NCBI RefSeq assembly: GCF_000144605.1
Contig: NC_014375.1
Span: 2,982,501-3,046,500 of the forward strand
Direction: 5' to 3'
Source: Brevundimonas subvibrioides ATCC 15264
Lineage (GTDB): Bacteria; Pseudomonadota; Alphaproteobacteria; Caulobacterales; Caulobacteraceae
DNA length: 64,000 nucleotides
The position numbers and the translations under genes were made by a program. Under the pieces are notes generated by a model. It saw nothing but the letters and a program-made list of their open reading frames with translations. It did not search any database and was not told where the DNA came from. Each line of letters starts with the position of its first letter. The stretch's first letter is position 1. Positions 25,787 through 34,796 of the stretch are shown piece after piece.

Positions 25787-28700
25787 ATGAGGCGATGGGG
25801 ATGGTTCGCGCTGGCGTCATGCTGGCTTATGACACCGGTCGAGGCACAGGTCGGGGACCCGTCCTTCCAGTGGCGCGATCTGCCGATCGACTTTTCCCAT
25901 GCCGGATATCGCGGAGGTGGCATCTCACTGCCCCGGGCCGAGGCGACCATCCTGGTCAGCCCGGGCCCCGGCGATGACACGGCGCGCATCATGGCGGGCG
26001 TCCGCGCCATAGAGCGTCTGGCCGAGGGCCCCGACGGTCGGCGGGGCGTCGTCCAGCTGGACGCCGGCGAGTTCCAGATCGACGACCAGATCCGGATCGG
26101 CACCGGCGGCGTGGTTCTGCGCGGCGCCGGCAGCGCCCCCGCCGGCACGCGGCTGATCGCGACCGGCCATGACCGCCGCGCCCTGATCCGGATCGACGCA
26201 CCGTCGCGCGATGCGACGCTGGCAGGTGATGCGCGGCCCGTCGCCGGGGCGATCCCGGTCGGAGGTATTCGTGTCCCGCTGGCCAGCGCGCGGGGCCTGT
26301 CCGTCGGCGACCCGGTCGTCATTCGCAGGCCGAGCACGGCGGCATGGATCGCCAGCCTCGGCATGGACGCCTTCGTCGGCTGGCGACCGGAAACGCGCCT
26401 GAACTGGGCTCCGGGTTCGCGCGATGTCGTCTGGGATCGACGCATCGTCGCGATCGAGGGAGCGTCGATCGTCCTCGACGCCCCACTAACCCTGGCGATC
26501 GGCCCCGGCGAAGCGGTATTGACCTCCGGGGCCTCGGCAACCCGTCTGCGCGAGATCGGCGTAGAGCATCTCCGCCTGGTGTCCCGATCCGATCCGGCCC
26601 GGCCGGCAGACGAGGATCACAGCTGGTTCGCCATCGTCATCGACGCTGTCGAGGACGGCTGGGTTCGCGACGTGGCCGCGGAAGGCTTCGTCAGTTCCGT
26701 CGTTGACCTCGGCGCCGCCAGTCGCCGGATCACGGTGCAGGACGTGGCTGCCGTCGATCCGGTGTCGGAAATCGGCGGCCTGCGACGACGCGTCTTCTAC
26801 TCCGCCGGGCAGCAGACGCTGTTCGTGCGGTGCCTAAGCCGCGACGGCATCCACGACTTCGGTATCGGCCATGCGGCGGCCGGCCCCAACGTCTTCCTCG
26901 ACTGTCTTTCGGACGAGGCTCACGGCGACAGCGGCACGCTCGAAAGCTGGGCCAGCGGCGCGCTGTTCGACAGCGTCCGGGTGCGCGGCAACGCCCTGAA
27001 CCTGACCCACCGCGGGCGCGACGGCCAGGGCGTCGGCTGGTCCGCGGCGAACTCGGTCCTGTGGAACTGCGAGGCCAGCGACGTGGCGGTCCGCAGCGCC
27101 CCCGGCGCGCCCAATCTCGCCATCGGTTGCCGGGGCGAACTCAGTGGTGACGGTGCGGTCGAGGATCCGCGCATCGCCCCGGGGCGGGACTTCTTCCGCG
27201 CCCAGCCTCAGACGCCCGCCAGCCTGTACCGTGCCCAGCTGGAGGCCCGCCTGGGTTCGTCGGCGCTCGCGGCTCTGGACCCGGCTTCCGTTCCGGACGT
27301 CCCCGCGGCCACGCCACACCTGTCCGACGCCGAGGTCTCTGCCTATGTCGAGGACACCAGGCAGCCGGTCGAAAGCCATCCGCTGACCCTGACGGACGGC
27401 CGGTTCCTGATTGATGGCCAGCCGGCCCTGCAGCGTCGCCTGGGATTCTCCTTCTTCCAGGCCCAGATGGTCCCGGCCCTGGCCCCCGCCTTCGGCCCGG
27501 CCCTGACGCGTTTCGCGCCGGGGCTCGAGGGTGTGGGTCTGACCGACGACCTCGAACAGCTGGCCGGCAGCCTGACCACCGGCGACTATGTCGTTCACAA
27601 CTACGGCCTCTGGTACGACCGGCGGCGGGTGGACCACGACTTCTACGGGTCCCCCAGCCATGCAGACGGCGAGGTCTGGGGCCCGTTCATGGAGCTGCCG
27701 TGGGCGCGCAGCGGCGAGGGCCGGGCCTGGGACGGTCTCAGCAAATACGACCTGACCCGCTTCAATCCGTGGTTCTTCGACCGGCTGGCGACCTTCGCCG
27801 ATCTGGCCGGGCGACGCGGCATCGTCCTTTATCACAAGCTCTATCTGCAGCACTGGCTGCTGGAGAGCCGGGCCCACTATGTCGACTTCCCGTGGCGGCC
27901 GGTGAACGCCCTGCAGGCCACCGGTCTGCCCGACGAGCGCCCGGCGGCGGAGACCTTCTGGGACGTGTCCGACCCGGTCCGGCGCGACCTGCACCGGCTC
28001 TACATCCGCCACACGCTGGAGGCGCTGAAAGGCCGATCCAACGTCATCTTCGGCCTCGACCCGGAGTACACCGGCCCCCTGCCCTTCGTGCAGTTCTGGC
28101 TCGACACGATCGCGGAATGGGAAACCGGGACCGGGCAATCCGTCTGGGTCGCGCTGGACGTGCCCAAGGCCGAGATGGACGCGATCCTGGACGATCCGGT
28201 CCGCTCGCGGACGGTGGATGCGATCGGCTTTCACCACTGGGTCTATCGTCCCGACGGCGTGCTGTTCGCGGTTCAGGGCGGTCTGAACAAGGCCCCGCGC
28301 GAACAGGTCGACGCCATCGCCACCGATGCGGATCTGGCGGGGGCCGCCGATCCCGGTGCCGTGCGTCGGACCCTGTGGGCGTCCACGCCGGCCATGCGCT
28401 ACCGCGCCTATCGGGAGTATCGCGACCGTCGGCCCGACCTGGCGATCATCGGCGTCGAAGACCCGTTTCCCGACCTCAGCCGTCAGCTGGAAGCAACGCT
28501 GTCGGCCGAGGCCCGCACGGCGTTTCGCCCCGATGTGACCCTCGTGCGACCGACGCCCCGGGCATGGGCGACCCGCGCGCCAGACGGAAGTGGCCTTGTG
28601 TTCAGCATCGACGGCGGGTCGGTCACGCTCGATCGGGCCCTGCCCGGTCAGACGGTGGCCCGCTGGATCGGACCGGGCCCGGATGCCGTCGTCGAAACGC

Positions 28701-28795
28701 GTCTCGGCGCGGGCGAGACGCAGCTGTCCCCGCCGTCCGGATTCGCCACCGGGCCCTGGGCCGTGCACCTGACCCCGGCCGCCGGGACGCCTTGA
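25787..28795 (+). CDS. Secreted two-part protein: right-handed beta-helix plus TIM-barrel-like domain
   Basis: A 1002-residue protein with a signal peptide (WFALASCWLMTPVEAQ) and GGGAG before the ATG. After WRDLPIDFSHAGYRGGGI, residues of about 40-420 look like a pectate-lyase-type beta-helix (GVVQLDAGEFQI, GVVLRGAGS, VRDVAAEGFVSSVVDL, ITVQDVAAVD). Residues of about 535-910 resemble a clan GH-A type barrel (LTRFNPWFFDRLATFADLAGRRGIVLYHKLYLQH, KGRSNVIFGLDPEY, TIAEWE), with candidate catalytic glutamates Glu760 (GLDPEY) and Glu891 (GVEDPF). A short beta-sandwich ends it. I recall similar uncharacterised DUF-type proteins in Bacteroidetes pectin loci but cannot name the family with certainty. 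The context (pectate lyases, GH43, xylose operon) points to pectin or xylogalacturonan breakdown. Function is inferred only. Confidence 0.65.
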   Translation: MRRWGWFALASCWLMTPVEAQVGDPSFQWRDLPIDFSHAGYRGGGISLPRAEATILVSPGPGDDTARIMAGVRAIERLAEGPDGRRGVVQLDAGEFQIDDQIRIGTGGVVLRGAGSAPAGTRLIATGHDRRALIRIDAPSRDATLAGDARPVAGAIPVGGIRVPLASARGLSVGDPVVIRRPSTAAWIASLGMDAFVGWRPETRLNWAPGSRDVVWDRRIVAIEGASIVLDAPLTLAIGPGEAVLTSGASATRLREIGVEHLRLVSRSDPARPADEDHSWFAIVIDAVEDGWVRDVAAEGFVSSVVDLGAASRRITVQDVAAVDPVSEIGGLRRRVFYSAGQQTLFVRCLSRDGIHDFGIGHAAAGPNVFLDCLSDEAHGDSGTLESWASGALFDSVRVRGNALNLTHRGRDGQGVGWSAANSVLWNCEASDVAVRSAPGAPNLAIGCRGELSGDGAVEDPRIAPGRDFFRAQPQTPASLYRAQLEARLGSSALAALDPASVPDVPAATPHLSDAEVSAYVEDTRQPVESHPLTLTDGRFLIDGQPALQRRLGFSFFQAQMVPALAPAFGPALTRFAPGLEGVGLTDDLEQLAGSLTTGDYVVHNYGLWYDRRRVDHDFYGSPSHADGEVWGPFMELPWARSGEGRAWDGLSKYDLTRFNPWFFDRLATFADLAGRRGIVLYHKLYLQHWLLESRAHYVDFPWRPVNALQATGLPDERPAAETFWDVSDPVRRDLHRLYIRHTLEALKGRSNVIFGLDPEYTGPLPFVQFWLDTIAEWETGTGQSVWVALDVPKAEMDAILDDPVRSRTVDAIGFHHWVYRPDGVLFAVQGGLNKAPREQVDAIATDADLAGAADPGAVRRTLWASTPAMRYRAYREYRDRRPDLAIIGVEDPFPDLSRQLEATLSAEARTAFRPDVTLVRPTPRAWATRAPDGSGLVFSIDGGSVTLDRALPGQTVARWIGPGPDAVVETRLGAGETQLSPPSGFATGPWAVHLTPAAGTP

Positions 28796-28856
28796 CGCGC
28801 GCCACCAAATCCCGCGACCTCACGCAGCGGACAATCCCGCCGCTCCGGAAGCCTCG

Positions 28857-29861
28857 ATGACCGACGACGACCGCAAGCCGACCATCGGCGATGTCGCCCG
28901 GCTGGCCGGTGTCTCGCCCATGACCGTGTCGCGCGTCATCAATGACAGCAGCCGCGTCCGACCCGAGACGCGCGCGAGGGTGGAGGCAGTCATCGCCGAC
29001 ATCGGCTATGCCCCCGACCCTGCGGCCCGGATCCTGGCCCGCGCGGGCGCGGGCCGGATCGGCCTGCTCTATGCCAACCCCAGCAACGCCTATCTGGCCG
29101 AGGTCCTGGCCGGCGCGCTGTCCGGCGCGCGGGCGGCCGGCCTGCTGCTGATGATCGAGCCGTCGCAGGCCGGGGATCCCGTGGCCGAACGGCTGGCCGT
29201 ATCACGTCTTGTCGCAGGCGGAGCCCAGGGCCTGATCGTGCCGCCGCCGCTGGGGGAATCCCCTGCGACGCTGGAAGCGATCGCCAGGGCCGGGCTGCGG
29301 GCCGTGGCCCTGGCCGCGCCTGGCCGGGGCGAGGGCGTCGTCAGCCTGCGGATCGACGATCGGGCCGCGGCCGGCGAGATGGTGGGACATCTTCTGGCGC
29401 TGGGTCACCGGCACATCGGCTTCATCGAGGGCCGAGGGGACCAGAGCGCCAGCGCCGAACGCCGCGCGGGGGCCGAGCAGGCGGTGGCGACGGTCCCCGA
29501 TGCCCGCCTGATCGTCGAAGCCGGCGACTTCACCTATCGTTCGGGGCTCGAGGCGGCGCGACGCCTGCTAACCCAACGGCCGCGACCGACCGCCCTGTTC
29601 GCCAGCAACGACGACATGGCGGCCGGAGCCCTGGCGGCGGTCCATGGCGCGGGCCTCGACGCCCCGGGTGACGTGTCGGTGGCAGGCTTCGACGACACCT
29701 ATGTCGCCGCCAGTTCCTGGCCGACCCTGACCACGATCCGCCAGCCCGCTGCCGACATGGCGCACGAGGCGGCGATCCGGCTGGCCCGTCCCGGCGAGAC
29801 GCCCGGCTCCGTCCCGCACAGTCTGATCGTCCGCGACAGCACAGGGCCCGCCCCGCATTGA
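28857..29861 (+). CDS. xylR: LacI-family regulator, likely repressor of the xylose operon (XylR-like)
   Basis: A 334-residue protein with an N-terminal helix-turn-helix (TIGDVARLAGVSPMTVSRVINDSSRVRPETRARV), then a sugar-binding sensor domain (GHRHIGFIEGRGDQSASAERRAG, ASNDDMAAGALAAVHGAGLDAPGDVSVAGFDDTYV). It lies directly before xylX. TGTTAGCGCTACCA in the following promoter is nearly the TGGTAGCGCTACCA operator I recall for Caulobacter XylR, which is relieved by xylose. The name is given by this context and is not certain, because in C. crescentus xylR is not adjacent to the operon. Its stop codon overlaps the TTGACA box of the xylX promoter. Confidence 0.82.
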   Translation: MTDDDRKPTIGDVARLAGVSPMTVSRVINDSSRVRPETRARVEAVIADIGYAPDPAARILARAGAGRIGLLYANPSNAYLAEVLAGALSGARAAGLLLMIEPSQAGDPVAERLAVSRLVAGGAQGLIVPPPLGESPATLEAIARAGLRAVALAAPGRGEGVVSLRIDDRAAAGEMVGHLLALGHRHIGFIEGRGDQSASAERRAGAEQAVATVPDARLIVEAGDFTYRSGLEAARRLLTQRPRPTALFASNDDMAAGALAAVHGAGLDAPGDVSVAGFDDTYVAASSWPTLTTIRQPAADMAHEAAIRLARPGETPGSVPHSLIVRDSTGPAPH

Positions 29862-29897
29862 CAGGGTTGCTCTGAGCTGTTCATGTTAGCGCTACCA
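29858..29897 (+). promoter_or_regulatory. xylX promoter with XylR-type operator
   Basis: TTGACA at 29858-29863 is a good -35 box, and a weak -10 lies 17-18 bp later around 29881-29887. The operator TGTTAGCGCTACCA (29884-29897) overlaps the expected -10/start region. It differs by one base from a perfect TGGTAGCGCTACCA palindrome. This layout fits repression by the LacI-type protein encoded just upstream, with release when xylose is present. Confidence 0.78.
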
Positions 29898-29925
29898 CGT
29901 CGTCAGAATGTGGAGGGAGGCGCGC

Positions 29926-31056
29926 GTGAGGCTGATCGACGACATGCCGGAGGACTGGCGTTCCGGGACCTTCCTCGGCCGCCTGCTGCTGGCGGAAGGA
30001 CCGACCCCGGTCCTGCTGCGCGGCGGCGAGGTGTTCGACATTTCGGCGTCGGCCGCCACCACTGCCCAGGCGATCGCCCGCGGCGATCCGGCCACCCTGA
30101 CGGGCCCGACCCTCGGACCGCTGGACGCGCTTGATCTGCAGGCGTCGTCTACCCTGCCCCGCCTTCTGTCCCCGCTCGACCTGCAATGCGTCAAGGCGTC
30201 GGGGGTCACCTTTGCGGTCTCGGCGGTCGAGCGCGTCATCGAGGAGCGCGCGCGCGGCGACGCGGGTGCCGCCCGGTCGATCCGGGACGCCCTGGCCGAA
30301 CGCGTCGGCGCCGACCTGTCCGCCGTCCGCCCGGGCTCGCCGGAGGCCGACGCCCTGAAGGCGGTGCTGATCGAGGAGGGTCTGTGGTCCCAGTACCTCG
30401 AGGTCGCCATCGGCAAGGACGCGGAGATTTTCACCAAGGCACCCGTGCTGGCCTCCGTCGGCTGGGGCGACCACGTCGGCGTCCGGTCCGACAGCGCCTG
30501 GAACAATCCCGAGCCGGAAGTCGTCCTGATCTGCGATCCCGGCGGTACGGTCGTCGGCGCGGCGCTCGGCAACGACGTCAATCTGCGCGACATCGAGGGA
30601 CGGTCCGCCCTGCTGCTGGGCAAGGCCAAGGACAACAATGCCTCCGCCGCCGTCGGCCCCTTCATCCGCCTGTTCGACGACACCTTCGGGATCGATGACG
30701 TGCGCGACGCCGTCATTTCTCTGACGGTCACGGGCGAGGACGGGTTCGTGATGTCGGGCCGGTCGTCGATGCGCCTGATCAGCCGCGACCCCCTGGACCT
30801 GGCGGCGCAGACCTGTTCGTCGGCGCACCAGTATCCGGACGGGTTCGCCCTGTATCTCGGCACGATGTTCGCGCCGATCGACGACCGGGACGCACCGGGC
30901 CAGGGCTTCACCCACAAGACAGGCGACGAGGTCTGCGTGTCGTCGCCCCGGCTCGGCGTTCTGCGCAATCGCGTGACGTCATGCGAGGCCGCGCCGCCCT
31001 GGACCTTCGGCATCTCGGCGCTGATGACCAATCTCGCCGGGCGAGGCCTGCTGTGA
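29926..31056 (+). CDS. xylX: 2-keto-3-deoxy-D-xylonate dehydratase
   Basis: The protein has 376 residues from a GTG at 29926, chosen because GGAGGGAGG lies 5 bases upstream. It is a fumarylacetoacetate-hydrolase-fold enzyme (NNPEPEVVLICD, LGNDVNLRDIEGRSALLLGKAKDNNAS, FALYLGTMFAP) and, from memory, very close to Caulobacter XylX throughout, including the N-terminal half (LPEDW..., SPLDLQCVKASGVTFAVS). It dehydrates 2-keto-3-deoxy-D-xylonate to alpha-ketoglutaric semialdehyde, the fourth step of oxidative xylose breakdown. It is the first gene of the operon, and its stop overlaps the xylB start (GTGA). Confidence 0.93.
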   Translation: MRLIDDMPEDWRSGTFLGRLLLAEGPTPVLLRGGEVFDISASAATTAQAIARGDPATLTGPTLGPLDALDLQASSTLPRLLSPLDLQCVKASGVTFAVSAVERVIEERARGDAGAARSIRDALAERVGADLSAVRPGSPEADALKAVLIEEGLWSQYLEVAIGKDAEIFTKAPVLASVGWGDHVGVRSDSAWNNPEPEVVLICDPGGTVVGAALGNDVNLRDIEGRSALLLGKAKDNNASAAVGPFIRLFDDTFGIDDVRDAVISLTVTGEDGFVMSGRSSMRLISRDPLDLAAQTCSSAHQYPDGFALYLGTMFAPIDDRDAPGQGFTHKTGDEVCVSSPRLGVLRNRVTSCEAAPPWTFGISALMTNLAGRGLL

Positions 31057-31811
31057 GCGGAGCCGTCTATCCTTCTCTGAAAGGCCGCCTTGTCGTCGTG
31101 ACCGGAGGCGGGAGCGGCATCGGCGCCGCCCTGACCGAAGGCTTCGCGCGCCAGGGCGCACGCGTGATCTTCCTCGACCGCGCCGAAGCCGAGTCCCGCG
31201 AACTGGCCGAACGTCTGGCGGACTGCAGCCCCGGGCCCGTCTTCCGATCGTGCGACCTGCTCGACCTCGGCGCGCTTCAGACCGCCCTGGCCGGGATCAT
31301 GGCCGAGCACGGCCCCATCGACGTGCTGTTGAACAACGCGGCCAACGACGACCGCCATACGCTGGCCGAGGTCACGCCCGCCTACTGGGACGACCGCATC
31401 GGCGTGAACCTGCGTCACCTCTATTTCGCCGCCCAGGCCGTTGCGCCGGGGATGCGCGCGCGGGGTCGGGGCGTAATCCTGAATCTGGGGTCCATCAGCT
31501 GGCATCTGGGCCTGCCGGACCTGTCGATCTACGAGACCGCCAAGGCCGGCATCGAGGGCATGACCCGCGCGCTGGCGCGAGAGCTCGGGACCGACGGGGT
31601 GCGCGTCGCCTGCATCGTCCCCGGCAACGTCAGAACCCCCCGCCAGATGAAATGGTACACCCCGGAGGGGGAGGCCGAGATCGTCGCCGCACAATGCCTG
31701 AAGGGCCGGATCGAGCCACAGGATGTCGCCGCCCTGGCTCTGTTCCTCGCCTCGGACGACGCGCGCTTCATCACCGGACACGAATACTTCGTCGACGCCG
31801 GCTGGCGCTGA
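31053..31811 (+). CDS. xylB: D-xylose 1-dehydrogenase (SDR family)
   Basis: A 252-residue short-chain dehydrogenase. The GTG at 31053 overlaps the xylX stop and gives VSGAVYPSLKGR, matching the start of Caulobacter XylB. It has the cofactor motif TGGGSGIG, NNAAND, the catalytic Ser in GSISWHLGLPDL, and YETAK. The long stretch WYTPEGEAEIVAAQCLKGRI is also XylB-like. It oxidises D-xylose to D-xylono-lactone with NAD+, the committed first step. A longer frame from 30981 overlaps xylX and has no family features. Translation is probably coupled to xylX. Confidence 0.94.
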   Translation: MSGAVYPSLKGRLVVVTGGGSGIGAALTEGFARQGARVIFLDRAEAESRELAERLADCSPGPVFRSCDLLDLGALQTALAGIMAEHGPIDVLLNNAANDDRHTLAEVTPAYWDDRIGVNLRHLYFAAQAVAPGMRARGRGVILNLGSISWHLGLPDLSIYETAKAGIEGMTRALARELGTDGVRVACIVPGNVRTPRQMKWYTPEGEAEIVAAQCLKGRIEPQDVAALALFLASDDARFITGHEYFVDAGWR

Positions 31812-31855
31812 CCGACCGAAAATCGGGCCGTCAGAGCCCAAATGGAGGATTGAGA

Positions 31856-33289
31856 ATGGCAGGACCGACAGGCGGATCAGGACCCGACATCGCGGGGGCC
31901 GATCAGGTCAACATGGCCTTCATCGCCCTGATCGTCGCCGTGGCGACCATCGGGGGCTTCATGTTCGGCTACGATTCCGGGGTCATCAACGGCACCCAGG
32001 ACGGGCTGGAGAGCGCGTTCAACCTGTCGGCGCTGGGGACGGGCTTCAATGTCGGGGCCATCCTGCTGGGCTGCGCCTTCGGCGCCTTCGCAGCGGGGCG
32101 TCTGGCCGATCTGATCGGCCGCAGGACCGTCATGCTGGTCTCGGCCGGTCTGTTCATCGTCAGCGCCGTCTGGGCCGGGGCCGCCGACAGTTCGGCCCAT
32201 TTCGTCATCGCCCGCTTCATCGGCGGACTGGGCGTCGGCGCGGCCAGCGTCCTGACCCCGGCCTATATCTCGGAAGTGACCCCCGCCTCGATGCGGGGCC
32301 GCCTGTCCAGCGTCCAGCAGATCATGATCATCACCGGCCTGACCGGGCCCTTCGTCGCCAACTATGCGCTGGCGGCGACGGCCGGAGGATCAACCGCCGA
32401 GTTCTGGCTGGGCTTCCCGGCGTGGCGCTGGATGTTCTGGCTGCAGGTCGTGCCCGCCGCCATCTATCTGCTCGCCCTGCTGCTGATCCCGGAGAGCCCC
32501 CGGTACCTGGTCGCCAGGAACAAGGACGGCCAGGCGCTGGCGGTTCTGTCGAAGCTTTTCGGCCCCACGACCGGGGCCCGCAAGGTCGCCGAAATCCGCG
32601 CCTCCCTCGCGGCCGACCACAAGCCGAGCTTCCGCGACCTGCTGGACCCCGCCACCCGCAAGATCCGCCCCATCGTCTGGGCCGGCCTGATCCTGGCGGT
32701 GTTCCAGCAACTGGTCGGCATCAACATCGTCTTCTACTACGGCGCGACCCTGTGGCAGTCGGTCGGCTTCTCGGAGAACGATGCCCTGCTGATCAATATC
32801 GGCTCGGGCACCCTGTCGATCCTCGCCTGTCTCGCGGCTGTCGCCGTCATCGACCGGATCGGCAGAAAGCCCCTGCTGCTGATCGGCTCGGCCGGCATGT
32901 TCGTCACCCTCGCCATCGTCGCCTGGTGTTTCTCGCAGGCCCAGACGATCGAAGGGGCGGTCCATCTGCCGGGTCAGGTCGGACTGATCGCCCTGATCGC
33001 CGCCAACGCCTATGTCGTCTTCTTCAACCTCAGCTGGGGACCGGTGATGTGGGTCATGCTGGGCGAGATGTTCCCCAACCAGATGCGCGGGTCCGCCCTG
33101 GCGGTGGCCGGGTTCGCCCAGTGGATCGCCAACTTCGCCATCTCCGTCAGCTTTCCGGCCATGGCGGCGGGTCTGGGCCTGCCCGCGACCTACGGCTTCT
33201 ATGCCGCCAGCGCCCTTGTGTCCTACTTCCTCGTTCAGGCCTGGGTTAAGGAGACCCGGGGTCGTGAACTGGAAGACATGACCGGCTGA
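31856..33289 (+). CDS. xylE: Xylose:H+ symporter (MFS sugar porter family)
   Basis: A 477-residue inner-membrane protein of the sugar porter family. It has GGFMFGYDSGVINGTQ in helix 1, GRLADLIGRRTVML in loop 2-3, PESPRYLV before the central loop, QQLVGINIVFYYG in helix 7, DRIGRKPLL in loop 8-9 and VKETRGRELE at the end. TGGAGGAT precedes the ATG at 31856. Its place between xylB and xylA makes xylose the likely substrate; arabinose or glucose cannot be excluded by motif alone. An intrinsic terminator sits right after it, so expression of the downstream genes may be lower. Confidence 0.9.
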   Translation: MAGPTGGSGPDIAGADQVNMAFIALIVAVATIGGFMFGYDSGVINGTQDGLESAFNLSALGTGFNVGAILLGCAFGAFAAGRLADLIGRRTVMLVSAGLFIVSAVWAGAADSSAHFVIARFIGGLGVGAASVLTPAYISEVTPASMRGRLSSVQQIMIITGLTGPFVANYALAATAGGSTAEFWLGFPAWRWMFWLQVVPAAIYLLALLLIPESPRYLVARNKDGQALAVLSKLFGPTTGARKVAEIRASLAADHKPSFRDLLDPATRKIRPIVWAGLILAVFQQLVGINIVFYYGATLWQSVGFSENDALLINIGSGTLSILACLAAVAVIDRIGRKPLLLIGSAGMFVTLAIVAWCFSQAQTIEGAVHLPGQVGLIALIAANAYVVFFNLSWGPVMWVMLGEMFPNQMRGSALAVAGFAQWIANFAISVSFPAMAAGLGLPATYGFYAASALVSYFLVQAWVKETRGRELEDMTG

Positions 33290-33305
33290 TCGACCCACTC
33301 CCTCC

Positions 33306-33336
33306 CCGGCGACGCTCCCCCGTCGCCGGTCTTTTT
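33306..33336 (+). terminator. Intrinsic terminator inside the xyl operon (xylE / xylA)
   Basis: A perfect 8-bp stem (CCGGCGAC / GTCGCCGG) with an 8-base loop is followed by TCTTTTT on the plus strand, in the 62-bp gap between xylE and xylA. It would stop some or most transcripts from the xylX promoter, so either xylA has its own promoter or the ratio of upstream to downstream products is set here. Confidence 0.85.
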
Positions 33337-33351
33337 CTCCAAGGACGCCCG

Positions 33352-34794
33352 ATGACCGAGACCCTCAACCTCAGCCACCTGATCGACGGCGAGCGCGCGG
33401 AGGTGGCCCGGCCGGGCGAGAGCCACAATCCGTCCAACACCAACGAGATCGTCGCCCGCACGCCCGATGGCGGTCAGGCCGAGGTCGATGCCGCGGTCGC
33501 GGCCGCGAAGTCTGCCTTCCCGGCCTGGTCCGAGGCCAGCCCGGAGGTCCGCTCCGACGTGCTGGACCGGGCGGGGACCCTGGTCATGGAGCGCCGCGAA
33601 CAACTGGGCCGCCTGCTGTCGCGCGAAGAGGGCAAGACCCTGCCCGAGGGCATCGGCGAGACCGTTCGTGCCGGCCGGATCCTGAAGTATTTCGCCGGCG
33701 AGGCCCTGCGCCGTCACGGCCAGAACCTGGACAGCGTTCGCCCCGGCGTCGAGATCCAGACCTATCGTCAGGCCGTCGGGGTCTATGGCCTGATCACGCC
33801 CTGGAACTTTCCCATCGCCATCCCGGCCTGGAAGGCGGCACCCGCCCTGGCCTTCGGCAACACGGTGGTGATGAAGCCCGCGGGACCCACGCCGGCCATC
33901 GCCTCGGCCCTGGCCGACATCCTTGTGGAAGCCGGCCTGCCCAAGGGCGTGTTCAACCTGGTGATCGGGCGCGGCGGGGTGGGTCAGGCGATCGTCGACC
34001 ATCCCGACGTGGACGGCCTGTCCTTCACCGGGTCACAGAGCGTCGGCGCGGGCGTCGCCCTGGGCGCGATCAAGCGACAGGCGCGGGTACAGCTGGAGAT
34101 GGGCGGCAAGAACCCGCTGATCGTGCTGGACGATGCCGACCTGGAACGCGCCGTCGCCATCGCGCTCGACGGCTCCTTCTTCGCCACAGGCCAGCGCTGC
34201 ACCGCGTCCAGCCGCCTGATCGTCACCGACGCCATCCACGACCGGTTCGTGGCCCTGCTGGCCGAGCGGGTCGCGGCCCTGCGGGTGGGCGATGCGCTGG
34301 ACCCCGACGCCCAGATGGGCCCGGCCGTCTCCGAGGCCCAGATGGAAACCTCGTACAAATACATCGACATTGCCCGCGCGTCCGGCAGCCGGATCGTCAC
34401 CGGCGGCGAACGACTGAGCCTGTCCACCCCCGGCTGGTACGTGCAACCGACGCTGATCGCCGATACCGACCCGGCCATGCGCATCAACACCGAGGAGGTC
34501 TTCGGCCCCGTCGCCTCGACGATCCGGGTCAAGGACTATGAGGAGGCCCTGGCCGTCGCCAACGACACCGAGTTCGGCCTGTCGGCCGGCATCGTGACCA
34601 CCAGCCTGAAGCACGCCCGCGACTTCCAGCGCCGCGCCCGCGCCGGCATGACGATGGTCAACCTCGCCACCGCCGGGGTCGACTATCACGTGCCGTTTGG
34701 CGGCTCGAAATCCTCCAGCTACGGTGCCCGCGAGCAGGGCTTTGCCGCTGTCGAATTCTACACCCAGACCAAGACCAGCTATTCCTGGAGTTGA
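33352..34794 (+). CDS. xylA: Alpha-ketoglutaric semialdehyde dehydrogenase
   Basis: A 480-residue NAD(P)+-dependent aldehyde dehydrogenase. It shows the cofactor region ITPWNFPIAIPAWKAAPALAFGN, the Rossmann signature FTGSQSVGAGV, the catalytic base Glu in LEMGGKNPLIVLDDAD and the catalytic Cys in FFATGQRCTASSRL. EEVFGPVA and VPFGGSKSSSYGAREQG close the fold. In the xylose operon it converts alpha-ketoglutaric semialdehyde to 2-oxoglutarate, which enters the TCA cycle. The symbol follows Caulobacter usage, where xylA is this dehydrogenase and not xylose isomerase. An intrinsic terminator precedes it; xylC starts 2 bp after its stop. Confidence 0.9.
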   Translation: MTETLNLSHLIDGERAEVARPGESHNPSNTNEIVARTPDGGQAEVDAAVAAAKSAFPAWSEASPEVRSDVLDRAGTLVMERREQLGRLLSREEGKTLPEGIGETVRAGRILKYFAGEALRRHGQNLDSVRPGVEIQTYRQAVGVYGLITPWNFPIAIPAWKAAPALAFGNTVVMKPAGPTPAIASALADILVEAGLPKGVFNLVIGRGGVGQAIVDHPDVDGLSFTGSQSVGAGVALGAIKRQARVQLEMGGKNPLIVLDDADLERAVAIALDGSFFATGQRCTASSRLIVTDAIHDRFVALLAERVAALRVGDALDPDAQMGPAVSEAQMETSYKYIDIARASGSRIVTGGERLSLSTPGWYVQPTLIADTDPAMRINTEEVFGPVASTIRVKDYEEALAVANDTEFGLSAGIVTTSLKHARDFQRRARAGMTMVNLATAGVDYHVPFGGSKSSSYGAREQGFAAVEFYTQTKTSYSWS

Positions 34795-34796
34795 GC

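Noticed and set aside
30981..31052. Longer start for the xylose dehydrogenase
   Set aside because: The added residues overlap xylX and do not resemble the family start; the GTG at 31053 overlaps the xylX stop and matches the Caulobacter XylB beginning.
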